Assembly: GCA_041390625.1 (NCBI GenBank)
Contig: JAWKPM010000001.1
Location: forward strand, 248,001-312,000
DNA: 64,000 nt
Source: RBC038 sp041390625
GTDB lineage: Bacteria > Chloroflexota > Dehalococcoidia > UBA2979
Direction of reading: 5' to 3'
Part shown: positions 8,621-16,955 of the stretch, one piece after another
How the letters are laid out: each line of letters begins with the position of its first letter
Numbering within the stretch: the stretch's first letter is position 1
Program-made: the position numbers and the translations under genes
Notes under the pieces: model-generated
The model's input: the letters and a program-made list of their open reading frames with translations, nothing else
Database searches by the model: none
What the model was told of the DNA's origin: nothing

Positions 8621-8724
8621 CGCGCCTCCCGGGGCACCTCGCGGCGAGCGTACCGCCTCGGGACCGGCTTGACGCGAGCAGTCCGCAGGCGCGACGTTCC
8701 TGCGCGCGAGAAGGCGAGGCGTGG

Positions 8725-8940
8725 GTGGACGTACTGGCGGAGTGGCCCGGGGTAGTGACCGAGCTGATGGTCGCAGTCGGCGCGACGGTCAACGTCGAGG
8801 ACGAGCTGCTGATCCTCGAGTCGATGAAGATGCTGACGCCGGTCGTCGCACCGATCGCGGGCACCGTCTCCGAGATCGCCGTCGCCGCCGAGGACTACGT
8901 CGAGGAGGGCGCGCTCCTCCTTCGAATCGACGACGCGTGA
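8725..8940 (+). CDS. Free-standing biotin/lipoyl carrier protein
   Basis: This 71-residue protein consists only of a biotinyl/lipoyl barrel. The ESMKM motif places the biotinylated lysine at Lys35, with symmetric hairpin sequences on either side (GATVNVEDEL, EDYVEEGALL). It would be the mobile carboxyl carrier of a biotin-dependent carboxylase whose carboxylase and transferase subunits are not in this window. GTG 8725 follows a GAGG by five bases. The protein is short even for stand-alone carriers, but the domain is complete. Confidence 0.8.
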   Translation: MDVLAEWPGVVTELMVAVGATVNVEDELLILESMKMLTPVVAPIAGTVSEIAVAAEDYVEEGALLLRIDDA

Positions 8941-9159
8941 GCGCCCGATAACGTTCGGTCACACCTCGACGACCCGCCACAGATTCACAAACTGTCTAAC
9001 CGGCGGTGCCTCGTCAGGATCCGGCAGAGTCCGCGTGAAATCTGTGTGACTTTGCCCACAACGCGGTATCCACAGGCTATCGTCGCCCGGCGGCAACTTC
9101 CCTCCCCCGAAACGGAGTTCGATCGCTAGACCCCTTTACGCAGCCGAAAGGGCACCCCA

Positions 9160-10779
9160 ATGCATGATGCATGGGAGCTGTACCGAGGCGCGGGCATGGA
9201 AGCCCTCTGGCGCCGATGCCTCGGGCACCTTGATCTCGCCGTCGAGCAAACGATGGCGATCCAGCACCGGATGTTGGCCGAGCAGCTGCGTCTTCTCGAC
9301 GCCTCGGAACTCGGCCGCCGTCTCTTCGGAACGGCGCACCCCGAGCACATCGACGACCTCCGCGAGATCGTCCCGCTGACCACCTACGAGGACTATGCCT
9401 GGGCGCTCGCCGAGCGGCGCTCGGACGTCTTGCCGGCCAAGCCGTACACATGGCTCCGCACGTCGGGCCGCGAGCTCGGCGGCGAGCGCTGGTACCCCGT
9501 CTCCGAAGCCCAGTACGAGCAGCTGCGCTGGCTCTCGATGGGCATGGCGCTGGCCGCCACCGCTCGTGATCGCGGGCACATCGCGCTGACGGATCGCACG
9601 CGCCTCCTGAACTTCATGCCCCCGCCGCCGTACATCAGCGGCCTGCTCACGCGCGCCATCGAGGACATGTGGCCGGTGCGCTCGTACCCGCCACGCGACC
9701 TCGATGGCGGCGACTTCCACGAACGGAATCGCGTCGCCGTGCGCCAGGCCCTCGAGGGGGGCGTCGACCTCGTTGCGTCGCTCGCGGCGGTCATGCCGCG
9801 GATCGGTGACGCCATCGGACAGCAGCAGAGCGGCGGCTCGGCGAGCGCCATGCTGAGGCGCCCGCGAACGACCGCCCGAGTGGCGGCGGCTCGCGCCTCG
9901 GCGTTCGCGGCCGCGCGAGCGGTCTACCCGCGCGATCTGTGGCGCATCCAGGGCGCCGTCACGGGCGGGGTCGACTCCTCGCTGTTCCGAGACCGCATTC
10001 GGACGATGTGGGGACGGGAGCCGCTGGACACGCTGGCGAACACCGAGGCGGGCGTGATCGGCTTCCAGGCGTGGGACTACACCTCGATGACGTTGGTTCC
10101 ATACCTGAATTTCTACGAATTCCTACCCGATGATGAAGGTGGACGAGAACGCGACGACCCGACGTACCGACCGCGCACCGTCCTGCTCGATGGCCTCGAA
10201 GCCGGTCGGAACTACGAGCTGGTCGTCACAAACCTCCTGGGGGGTCCGGTGGTGCGGTTCCGGACAGGCGACATCGTGCGCGTGACGTCGATGGGCAACG
10301 CAAACATCGGCTCGTCACAGCCGCAGATCGTGCACTACGGCCGCACCGGGAACCTGGTGGAGATCGGGGGCTTCGTGCGCCTCTCGGCGACGCTCATCGG
10401 CGAGGCGATCGCCGCGGCGGGGATTCCCACCGCGGGCTGGTCCGCGCGCAAAGAGGTCGAGGGCAACGACCCGATCGTGCACGTGCGCCTCGAGCCGACC
10501 TTCGGCGCTCCGCCGGCTCACGAGGCGCGACGGCTCCTCGATGAGCAGCTCGGGCGCATTGACGCGAACTGGGCCGACATGGCGGAGATTGCCGGCCTGC
10601 ACCCGTTGCGCGTGACGTACCTGCCGGAAGGCTCCTTCGAGCGCTACGCCGCCTCGAGGAACGGCCGCTCCGGGCTCCGCCCTGTCGCGAACGGTCGCGA
10701 CTCAGGCGTGTGCGAAGTGAACCCGGACGACGGCGCCATCCGCGAGCTGATGATCGCCGGTGGAGCCGCGGAGAGCTGA
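9160..10779 (+). CDS. GH3-family acyl-acid amido synthetase-like protein
   Basis: The 539-residue protein matches the GH3 family, a branch of the adenylating ANL superfamily first known from plant hormone conjugation. Visible marks are VPLTTYEDY near residue 75, a long middle region with AGVIGFQAWDY, and YELVVTNLLGGPVVRFRTGDIV (middle part of the AMP-binding core). A small C-terminal domain follows. Biochemically it should activate a carboxylic acid with ATP and transfer it to an amine, but bacterial roles are largely unknown. Its stop codon overlaps the next start (TGATG), coupling it to a c-di-GMP enzyme. The 219 bases upstream contain no gene. Confidence 0.7.
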   Translation: MHDAWELYRGAGMEALWRRCLGHLDLAVEQTMAIQHRMLAEQLRLLDASELGRRLFGTAHPEHIDDLREIVPLTTYEDYAWALAERRSDVLPAKPYTWLRTSGRELGGERWYPVSEAQYEQLRWLSMGMALAATARDRGHIALTDRTRLLNFMPPPPYISGLLTRAIEDMWPVRSYPPRDLDGGDFHERNRVAVRQALEGGVDLVASLAAVMPRIGDAIGQQQSGGSASAMLRRPRTTARVAAARASAFAAARAVYPRDLWRIQGAVTGGVDSSLFRDRIRTMWGREPLDTLANTEAGVIGFQAWDYTSMTLVPYLNFYEFLPDDEGGRERDDPTYRPRTVLLDGLEAGRNYELVVTNLLGGPVVRFRTGDIVRVTSMGNANIGSSQPQIVHYGRTGNLVEIGGFVRLSATLIGEAIAAAGIPTAGWSARKEVEGNDPIVHVRLEPTFGAPPAHEARRLLDEQLGRIDANWADMAEIAGLHPLRVTYLPEGSFERYAASRNGRSGLRPVANGRDSGVCEVNPDDGAIRELMIAGGAAES

Positions 10780-13304
10780 TGACGTTCTCGCCGCTGGCGC
10801 TCGTCCCGCTGCTCGGCACGGCCTTCTACGGGTGGCTGTTCCTCGTGGTGCATCGAGGCGCGCGTGGTTCGCGAGGCGCTCCGGAGTTCGGACTGCACGT
10901 CGCGCTGCTGGCGGCGTGGAGCTTCACCTCGCTGCTATGGCGGATCATCCCGGACGCGACGGCGCAGGAGTACCTGCTGCGCATCCTCGAGGTGCCGCTG
11001 TTCTCGATCCCGGCGACGTTCCTCTACTTCCTGCAGGCGTTCTACCCCACGCGACGATCCGCACTCGCGCGACACGCTGCCGCCTTTGTCACGGCAGTCG
11101 CGACGGTCGCGGCACTTAGCGGAGCGATCAATCGCCTCGGCGTGGACCCCGTCCCGCCCGAGGAGCTTTGGCCGCACGTCCTGTTCTACTTCACCGTGAC
11201 GCTGGCCGTGACGACGTACCTCGCCGCCTTCGCGTACGTCGCGTACGCCCTGCGCACGCACCGCGACCCGTTCGACCAGAACCGTCTGCGCTGGCTGGCC
11301 GTCGCGACCGGTTTCACGATGCTCGGCTCGATCACGAACTCCATCGAGGCATTGCGGGTGCTGCCCCTGGACCAGGCCGCGAACGCCAGCGCGGCAGCCC
11401 TCCTCGCGATCTCGATCGCGCGGTTCCGTCTGCTCGACATCAACGTCGTGCTGCGGCGCGGCGCGATCCACGCGGTCACGGCCGGCATGGCGGCCACGCT
11501 CTACGGCCTCGGGACGCTGGCGGTCATCTCGGTCACCGGGATCGACCTGCTGACCTCGCGCGGACTACTCGCCACGCTCGCGGTCGTCGGGACCGTGGGC
11601 TTCCTCTCGACCTGGCTGCAGGGCGCTGCGGCCGCGCTCGTCGATCGCACCTTCGTCGGACGCTGGTCGAGACTCGATGAGCCGCTGACCGAGCTGGCGC
11701 GACGCTCGGAGCGCCTCCAGAGTGTCGAGAGCCTTGCGGCCGGCGTGGTCCAGGTCGCACAGCAGGCCGTCGAGGGCACATACGTTTCGCTGCTGCTCGT
11801 CGACGACGCCACGAACCGCCTCCGCGACATCGCAAGCGCCGGGCCGTTCCCGCCGCCTCCCGTGGAGCTAGGCATCGCGGTGCAGAACGAGGTGCTGACG
11901 GTCATCGAGGAGCGCAACGAGCCGATCACGCCGATTCAGCTCGACCACATCCTCGGAACGGGCGCCTTCCGCGAGCGCACCGCCGCCGAGTTCCGGCCGT
12001 ACCTCGACGCAGTCATCGTGCCCGTGCGCTCGCACGAGCGGCTGGCGGGGCTGATCGTCGCCGGCCCGAAGATCTACGACGAGCCCTATGACGTCTCCGA
12101 CCTCGAGCTGCTCGCCGCCACGGCCGGACGCGCCGGCCTCGCGCTCGAGAACGCTCGCATCTACGACCGGCTGCGCGCGATGGGGCACACCGACTACCTC
12201 ACCGGCCTCCCGAACCACCGACTACTGCAGCAGCGCGTGCAGGAGGCGATCGAGCACGCCGACGCCTCGGGTGAGCCGTTCGCCGTCGCGATGGTCGATG
12301 TCGACAATTTCAAGCTGCTCAACGATGTGCACGGCCACCAGGCGGGCGACGAGGCATTGCGGCGCCTCGCGGCTGCGATGCGGGCCTCGATCCGCGAAGA
12401 GGACGTCATCGGTCGCTACGGAGGCGACGAGTTCCTGTGTGTTCTCCCCGGCCTCGACGAGGAGGGGGCAGCGGAGCTGATGGCGCGTGTTGCCCGTTCG
12501 GTGCGGCGAACGCCCCTGACCGTGGCCGACAGCGACCTCACCGCCTCGAGCCGGCTACCGGCGCGCATCTCCTGGGGCGTGGCCGCCTACCCTCGCGACG
12601 CCCAGACGGCGCGCAACCTCACCTCAATCGCCGACTCGCGCCTCATGCAGTCGCGAGTCGAGCGGAACCGCTCGGGGCAGGTCAACGCCGAGCGCCCCTC
12701 GATCTCGGGCCTCCTCGAACAGGATCCGGAGAAGGTGCGCATCGCGAGCTCGCTCCTCGACCTCATCAACGCGAAGGACCCGTACACCAGCGAGCACTCG
12801 CAGCAGATCGCCTCGTTCGCGCTCCTCGTGGCGAACGAGCTCGACCTGCCCGAGCGCGATCGCCACGCGCTGTGGCTCGGCAGCCTGCTCCACGATGTCG
12901 GCAAGCTCGGCACGCCGCCCGATGTCCTGCGGAAGCCGGGACGGCTCACCCCCGATGAGTGGACCGCCATGCGCCAGCACCCGCTGATGGGCGAGGCGAT
13001 CGTCCGAGGCCTGCTCGACATGCCCGAGGTCACCCACATCGTGGGCGGCCACCACGAGCGCTGGGACGGCTCGGGCTATCCGCGCGGTCTCGCCGGCGAG
13101 GAGATCCCGCCGCTCGTCCGCCTGGTCTCGGTCGCCGACACCTTCAGCGCGATGGTGCACGACCGGCCGTACCGCCGCGGCCTCGCGTGGCCCGAGGCCG
13201 CTGAGGAACTGCGCCGCTCGGGAGGCACGCAGCTGGACCCGAGGGCGGTGGAGACGTTCATCCGCGCGCTTGGCATCGACACTGCGGGGCGCAGCGCCGC
13301 CTGA
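10779..13304 (+). CDS. Membrane-bound GAF-GGDEF-HD-GYP cyclic-di-GMP enzyme
   Basis: The 841-residue protein has an N-terminal membrane sensor of about eight helices (residues 1-300), a GAF domain (~315-465), a diguanylate cyclase domain and an HD-GYP phosphodiesterase domain. The cyclase active site GGDEF is intact at 548-552, and an RxxD product-inhibition site (REED) lies five residues before it. In the HD-GYP domain the HD pair is at 705-706 and HHERWDGSGYP spans 758-768. Both halves therefore look catalytically competent, so it could make and break c-di-GMP depending on signal. ATG 10779 is used because of the TGATG overlap with the GH3 gene. Confidence 0.9.
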   Translation: MTFSPLALVPLLGTAFYGWLFLVVHRGARGSRGAPEFGLHVALLAAWSFTSLLWRIIPDATAQEYLLRILEVPLFSIPATFLYFLQAFYPTRRSALARHAAAFVTAVATVAALSGAINRLGVDPVPPEELWPHVLFYFTVTLAVTTYLAAFAYVAYALRTHRDPFDQNRLRWLAVATGFTMLGSITNSIEALRVLPLDQAANASAAALLAISIARFRLLDINVVLRRGAIHAVTAGMAATLYGLGTLAVISVTGIDLLTSRGLLATLAVVGTVGFLSTWLQGAAAALVDRTFVGRWSRLDEPLTELARRSERLQSVESLAAGVVQVAQQAVEGTYVSLLLVDDATNRLRDIASAGPFPPPPVELGIAVQNEVLTVIEERNEPITPIQLDHILGTGAFRERTAAEFRPYLDAVIVPVRSHERLAGLIVAGPKIYDEPYDVSDLELLAATAGRAGLALENARIYDRLRAMGHTDYLTGLPNHRLLQQRVQEAIEHADASGEPFAVAMVDVDNFKLLNDVHGHQAGDEALRRLAAAMRASIREEDVIGRYGGDEFLCVLPGLDEEGAAELMARVARSVRRTPLTVADSDLTASSRLPARISWGVAAYPRDAQTARNLTSIADSRLMQSRVERNRSGQVNAERPSISGLLEQDPEKVRIASSLLDLINAKDPYTSEHSQQIASFALLVANELDLPERDRHALWLGSLLHDVGKLGTPPDVLRKPGRLTPDEWTAMRQHPLMGEAIVRGLLDMPEVTHIVGGHHERWDGSGYPRGLAGEEIPPLVRLVSVADTFSAMVHDRPYRRGLAWPEAAEELRRSGGTQLDPRAVETFIRALGIDTAGRSAA

Positions 13305-13382
13305 CCACCCTCAGGGCGATGTGGCGCGCGCCTCGAGGCCGACGTAGCCTCGATCAAGCCTTCCCCGACGAATCGAGGCGCG

Positions 13383-14174
13383 GTGCGCGCGCAGCTCCCT
13401 CGACGGCTCAGACTGCCCGCCGCCCTCGCCGGGGGCTTCGCGGTGCTGCTCGTCGCGGCGCTCGTACCGGCGCGAGCGCACGCCGAGGACGACGCGCTCT
13501 TCGCCTCGCGGGGACCAAGCTACGGCCCGTCCGGTGCCGTCTCGACCATCGACATCAACCTGCCCACCTCGACGCCGCCGCTGCTGACCGTCGTCGACAA
13601 GCGTCACGCCCTCGATCGGACCGCGGCCCCGTCTGACCTCGTGGTGCTGCCCGAGACGTATGTCGTCCCGGGCTTCGGCACGCAGCAACTTCGGGCCGAG
13701 GCCGCTTCGGCGCTCCGCTCGATGCTCGATGCGGCGCACGCGGCTGGGCACGACCTCCGGGTGCGATCCTCGTATCGGTCCTACGAGACGCAGGTCGACA
13801 CGTACGCGTACTGGGTGTCGACCCTCGGGCAGACCGAGGCCAATCGCATCAGTGCGAAGCCGGGGCACAGCGAGCATCAGCTCGGTACCACCGCCGATCT
13901 CACCGTTCCCGAGCTCGACTGGCAACTGTCCGAGTCGCTGGCCGATACGTCGGCCGGGCGCTGGCTGCTCGTGCACGCGACATCGTATGGCTTCGCGCTC
14001 AGCTACCCGCCTCGGACCGAGGCGATCACCGGCTACGCCAGTGAGCCGTGGCACTACCGCTACGTCGGTCGCTCGACGGCCGAGGCCTGGGCGAAGAGCG
14101 GCCTGACGCTCGGCGTCTACCTCGCGCAGCTTGGCGGGAGCCGAAGCCTCGGTCAGCGGTCGAGCCTCCAGTAG
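13383..14174 (+). CDS. VanY-type D,D-carboxypeptidase (peptidase M15B)
   Basis: The 263-residue secreted protein has a signal peptide ending near AHA (residue ~34). The zinc peptidase domain has RSSYRSYETQ, the SEHQLGTTAD motif with His165 and Asp172, and EPWHYR with His224; these are the three zinc ligands of the M15 family. It trims the terminal D-Ala from peptidoglycan stem peptides, implying a peptidoglycan-containing envelope. The start is GTG. Its 3' end overlaps the small convergent gene by 22 bases. Confidence 0.85.
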   Translation: MRAQLPRRLRLPAALAGGFAVLLVAALVPARAHAEDDALFASRGPSYGPSGAVSTIDINLPTSTPPLLTVVDKRHALDRTAAPSDLVVLPETYVVPGFGTQQLRAEAASALRSMLDAAHAAGHDLRVRSSYRSYETQVDTYAYWVSTLGQTEANRISAKPGHSEHQLGTTADLTVPELDWQLSESLADTSAGRWLLVHATSYGFALSYPPRTEAITGYASEPWHYRYVGRSTAEAWAKSGLTLGVYLAQLGGSRSLGQRSSLQ

Positions 14175-14374
14175 AGCTGCGAGGCGTGGTTCCAGCGCGT
14201 CAGCACGTGCACACCCAGCAGCGCGGCCGCGCGCCGCAGCATGAGGTATGCGGTGCCCGGGTCCTCGCCGCGCTCCACCTCGATGGCGCCCGCCTGCCAG
14301 TCGCGCAATGCATCGAGGTATGCGCCCAGGTCACCGATCGCGGCGTGGTACGCGTCGGCATCTCGACCATCCAC
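14153..14374 (-). CDS. Small hypothetical protein
   Basis: A 73-codon reading frame begins with GTG 14374 preceded by GAAGAGG at a suitable distance. The product is helical and slightly acidic, with Trp-containing ends (DALRDWQ, VLTRWNHASQLYWRL). I recognise no family. It lies downstream of the minus-strand LuxR gene's promoter side and overlaps the peptidase gene tail by 22 bases. The good ribosome binding site supports it; conservation is unknown. Confidence 0.4.
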   Translation of the reverse strand: MDGRDADAYHAAIGDLGAYLDALRDWQAGAIEVERGEDPGTAYLMLRRAAALLGVHVLTRWNHASQLYWRLDR

Positions 14375-14535
14375 GGGATCCTCTTCCCCAGCGACGGGTC
14401 TTGCGCGGGACTGGATGCCACCAGTGAATCGTCAGCCACGGCCGAGAAGCATCCGCCAAATGGCGCAATGGGGCGTTCCGTCATGACCCGATGACAGGCG
14501 CGGTTCCCCACGCGATCAGTCGAGGGGATCGAACG

Positions 14536-16065
14536 CTAGCGCTCGATCAGGCGCCGGGCGCGCGCGACCGCCACGGCCTCGGACCGACGCGAAGCGCCGA
14601 GCTTGCGGTAGGCCCGCGTCGCGTGCGACTGCACCGTGCGCCAGCTGATCCCGAGGCGCTCCCCCGCGCCGCGGTAGCTCAACCCATCGGCCAGCGCGCG
14701 TACGACTTCGATCTCGCGGGCGGTCAGGAGCTCAGAGGCGGCACTCACTCGATCGTCGGACAGCGCGCGCGTGACCGCGTACGCCGGCGGAAACGGGCTC
14801 ACGCCGAGGGCGGCCAGGCGACGCATCGCTTCGCCACGCTCGCGCACGAGGCTGCGATCGGGACGATGCGCGGCAATCGCCTCGGCCTCGGCGCGATGGA
14901 GGCGGGTGAGCTCGACCTCGATGGGATTCCCCGCGGCTTCCATCGATCGCACGGCGCGTGCAAACGAGGCTCGCGCCGGCGCCACTCGCCCGAGGCGCAC
15001 GAGCAGCAGCGCGCGAATCCGGTCAACCGCAACCGGCCACTCGAGGCTAGTCGTGACGCCCTCGGGTATGCCGCGGAGCCCCTCGAGCCACGCGAGGCAG
15101 GCCTCGGCGCTGCCACCGAGCGCCGCGGCCTCGGCAGCGGCCAGCATCGCGGGGAGCGTGATGAGGGTGACCGGCACGCCCTCGGGCGACGGGATGGATG
15201 GGCTGCGCACCCCCTCGTAGACATCGAGCAGGGCGAGAAAGCCACCTGACAGGAAGCGGAAACCCGGATTCATTCGCTCGACGAGCTCTTCATGCAGTTC
15301 GAGCGCCACACGGGCATCGAGCCAGCTCCCACGAATGAGAGAGCTCCGACCGACCGCCAACAGCCGTCGCCAGCGCGCGAGCGCTCGCACGTCGTCGCCT
15401 GGGAATGAAGATTGGTCCTCACCGCTCGCGGCATCGAGCGCAGCCTCGAGGGCTTTGGCGTCTGCCTCCCGGGTCGCGTGACCGTTGGCCTGAGCACGCG
15501 CTCCGAGCGAGCGCACGAGCACGGCAGCGGTCGCAGTGTCTCCGCGTGCGGCGTGCCACGGGACCAGCCAGATGCCGACGCCGCTGGCGAGCCAGTCGTA
15601 TCCGGCTCGATCGCCACCCACGATTGCCTGCCCGCCGAGGTTGGCTGCGGTCGGCGCAAGCGCGACGCATTCGACGACCGAGTCGTAGGCAGCCAATTCC
15701 AGACGAGCTCGCGGCGCGGCAGGCACAGCGTCGCGTGCTCGATCGGTGGCGCGGCGTGCTTCCTCGAGACGTCCGGCGAGTGCCAGCAGACCGGCTTGCG
15801 CACCCAGTAGGTGCGACCGCTGCGCCGCGCCGTGGTCGAGCGTCGCGAGTCCGAACTCGATGTTGGCCATCGCCTCGCGGAACCGCCCTCGAGCATCGAG
15901 CCAGAGCGCGCCGAGCAGCGCGATCTCGGCCACGTCGTCGCTCGAGCCACCTCGGTACGCCTCCGCGAGTGCTCGATTGACGGGTACGACCCAATCGCGG
16001 TCGGGATTCGCAATCGTCCGCAGCTCATCCCGCAACGCATCGGCGAGTGAACGAGGGACTGTCAT
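14536..16065 (-). CDS. LuxR-type regulator with N-terminal TPR-like region
   Basis: The 509-residue protein ends in a LuxR/GerE helix-turn-helix (about 440-505; LTAREIEVVRALADGLS, then WRTVQSHATRAYRKLGA). The first ~420 residues are Ala/Leu/Arg-rich paired helices typical of degenerate TPR repeats. No receiver or Walker motif is present, so it resembles the C-terminal half of MalT-type regulators without the ATPase. It is probably a transcription activator sensing a ligand or protein through the TPR part. A cluster of TGTCA half-sites covers its start codon, suggesting autoregulation. It is divergent from a small unknown gene. Confidence 0.75.
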   Translation of the reverse strand: MTVPRSLADALRDELRTIANPDRDWVVPVNRALAEAYRGGSSDDVAEIALLGALWLDARGRFREAMANIEFGLATLDHGAAQRSHLLGAQAGLLALAGRLEEARRATDRARDAVPAAPRARLELAAYDSVVECVALAPTAANLGGQAIVGGDRAGYDWLASGVGIWLVPWHAARGDTATAAVLVRSLGARAQANGHATREADAKALEAALDAASGEDQSSFPGDDVRALARWRRLLAVGRSSLIRGSWLDARVALELHEELVERMNPGFRFLSGGFLALLDVYEGVRSPSIPSPEGVPVTLITLPAMLAAAEAAALGGSAEACLAWLEGLRGIPEGVTTSLEWPVAVDRIRALLLVRLGRVAPARASFARAVRSMEAAGNPIEVELTRLHRAEAEAIAAHRPDRSLVRERGEAMRRLAALGVSPFPPAYAVTRALSDDRVSAASELLTAREIEVVRALADGLSYRGAGERLGISWRTVQSHATRAYRKLGASRRSEAVAVARARRLIER

Positions 16066-16089
16066 TTGATCAGCATGACAATTTGACAG
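16060..16089. promoter_or_regulatory. Candidate operator between divergent genes: three TGTCA/TGACA half-sites
   Basis: TGTCAT and ATGACA form an inverted repeat separated by nine bases that contain a TGATCA palindrome. A further TGACAG follows four bases later. The array overlaps the LuxR gene start codon and faces the divergent small gene. Autoregulation by the adjacent LuxR protein is an inference. Confidence 0.35.
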
Positions 16090-16191
16090 GTCCCCACCGA
16101 AGCCATGTAGGTCCAGCGCGGTCGAGTGCTGCGAGGCCGCACGCCCTGCCGCGGGGGCTTCACGCCAACCGACGCACTGAAGGGAGACTGC

Positions 16192-16602
16192 ATGTCACTG
16201 CCGGATTGCTTCGCCATCATGGCGCAGGCGGGAAACGTCCTCGAGCGGCCAGACGGAGCCGCCGAGGCGAGGCGCCTCATCGAGGCCGGCGCCAGCACGG
16301 ACGAGGTCATCGAGGCGTTCGTGCGCCTGGCGGACCCGTCGCAGATCACCGGGCTGCGCGAGGAGATGCAGGAGCTACCGGAGACGACGGTCTCGTCGAT
16401 CCTCGGGGCGTGGATGCTCGCCTCGGCGGCCAACAAGCCGCTCCACCTCAAGTCGGCCGCACCAGACCGACCACTCGAGGCCGCGCGAGCACGTCGCGTC
16501 GAGATCCGCATCGTGATGGAAGAAGATGGCGTCAGCGTGACCCTGTCGCATATTCCGGGGCGGCACGCCAGCTGGTATCGGCCGGCGAGCGCGGTCGCGT
16601 AG
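16192..16602 (+). CDS. Small protein of unknown function divergent from LuxR regulator
   Basis: The 136-residue soluble protein begins at ATG 16192 six bases after AGGGAG. It has a helical N-terminal half (AEARRLIEAGASTDEVIEAFVRLAD is typical of its character) and a C-terminal beta segment (VEIRIVMEEDGVSVTLSHI). No motif was recognised. The divergent arrangement with a LuxR gene over a shared candidate operator suggests it may be that regulator's target. Confidence 0.5.
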   Translation: MSLPDCFAIMAQAGNVLERPDGAAEARRLIEAGASTDEVIEAFVRLADPSQITGLREEMQELPETTVSSILGAWMLASAANKPLHLKSAAPDRPLEAARARRVEIRIVMEEDGVSVTLSHIPGRHASWYRPASAVA

Positions 16603-16955
16603 CGGCAGGTGTTCGGGGCGAGGGGGAGCTCGCAGCACTCCCCCCTCGCCCGTACCGGCCCCGGCCCTCCCTGGCCCCGAGTCGGCTGACTGAGCGTGCG
16701 CTCGCCGCTCGCGAACGGAGACCGGAGGGAGCTCCGCCCACGGTCAGCAAGCCAGGGAACCCTCACACCTCGAACCTGAGCCGAACGCCTGCGCTGTCCC
16801 GTCCAGGCTGCCTCGGCGGATGGTCCCCTTCGCCCGGCGCGAGAGGTATACCAGTCAGCCTCTCGCCAACCTCTCGCCAGAGGACGCACCGCTCTCGCCA
16901 CTGCGACTATCCTGAGAAGCCGGCCCGTCGAGTGATTCAGGAAGAGTGGGCGCCG
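16603..16955. other. 353-base spacer between small gene and STAND-SARP regulator
   Basis: No credible coding frame is seen on either strand with a ribosome binding site. The segment holds the G/C-rich hairpin at 16616-16651 and otherwise only GC-rich sequence without recognisable operators. The promoter of the downstream regulator must lie here, but I cannot point to hexamers with confidence. Confidence 0.5.
16616..16651 (+). terminator. Strong G/C hairpin, likely transcript end
   Basis: GGGCGAGGGGGAG pairs with CTCCCCCCTCGCCC around a nine-base loop (one unpaired C). It begins 13 bases after the stop of the small gene. There is no T-run, so termination by this hairpin alone is uncertain. 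Confidence 0.45.

Noticed and set aside
8941..9159. DnaA-box cluster or replication origin
   Set aside because: Only one 8-of-9 match to TTATCCACA (near 9066) and weaker partial matches are seen, with no dnaA, dnaN or AT-rich unwinding region. Chance matches are likely.
16047..16955. N-terminal extension of the STAND-SARP regulator back to 16047
   Set aside because: The extension overlaps the 16192-16602 gene in another frame and translates to low-complexity Arg/Pro/Gly sequence; the NTPase domain starts right after ATG 16956.
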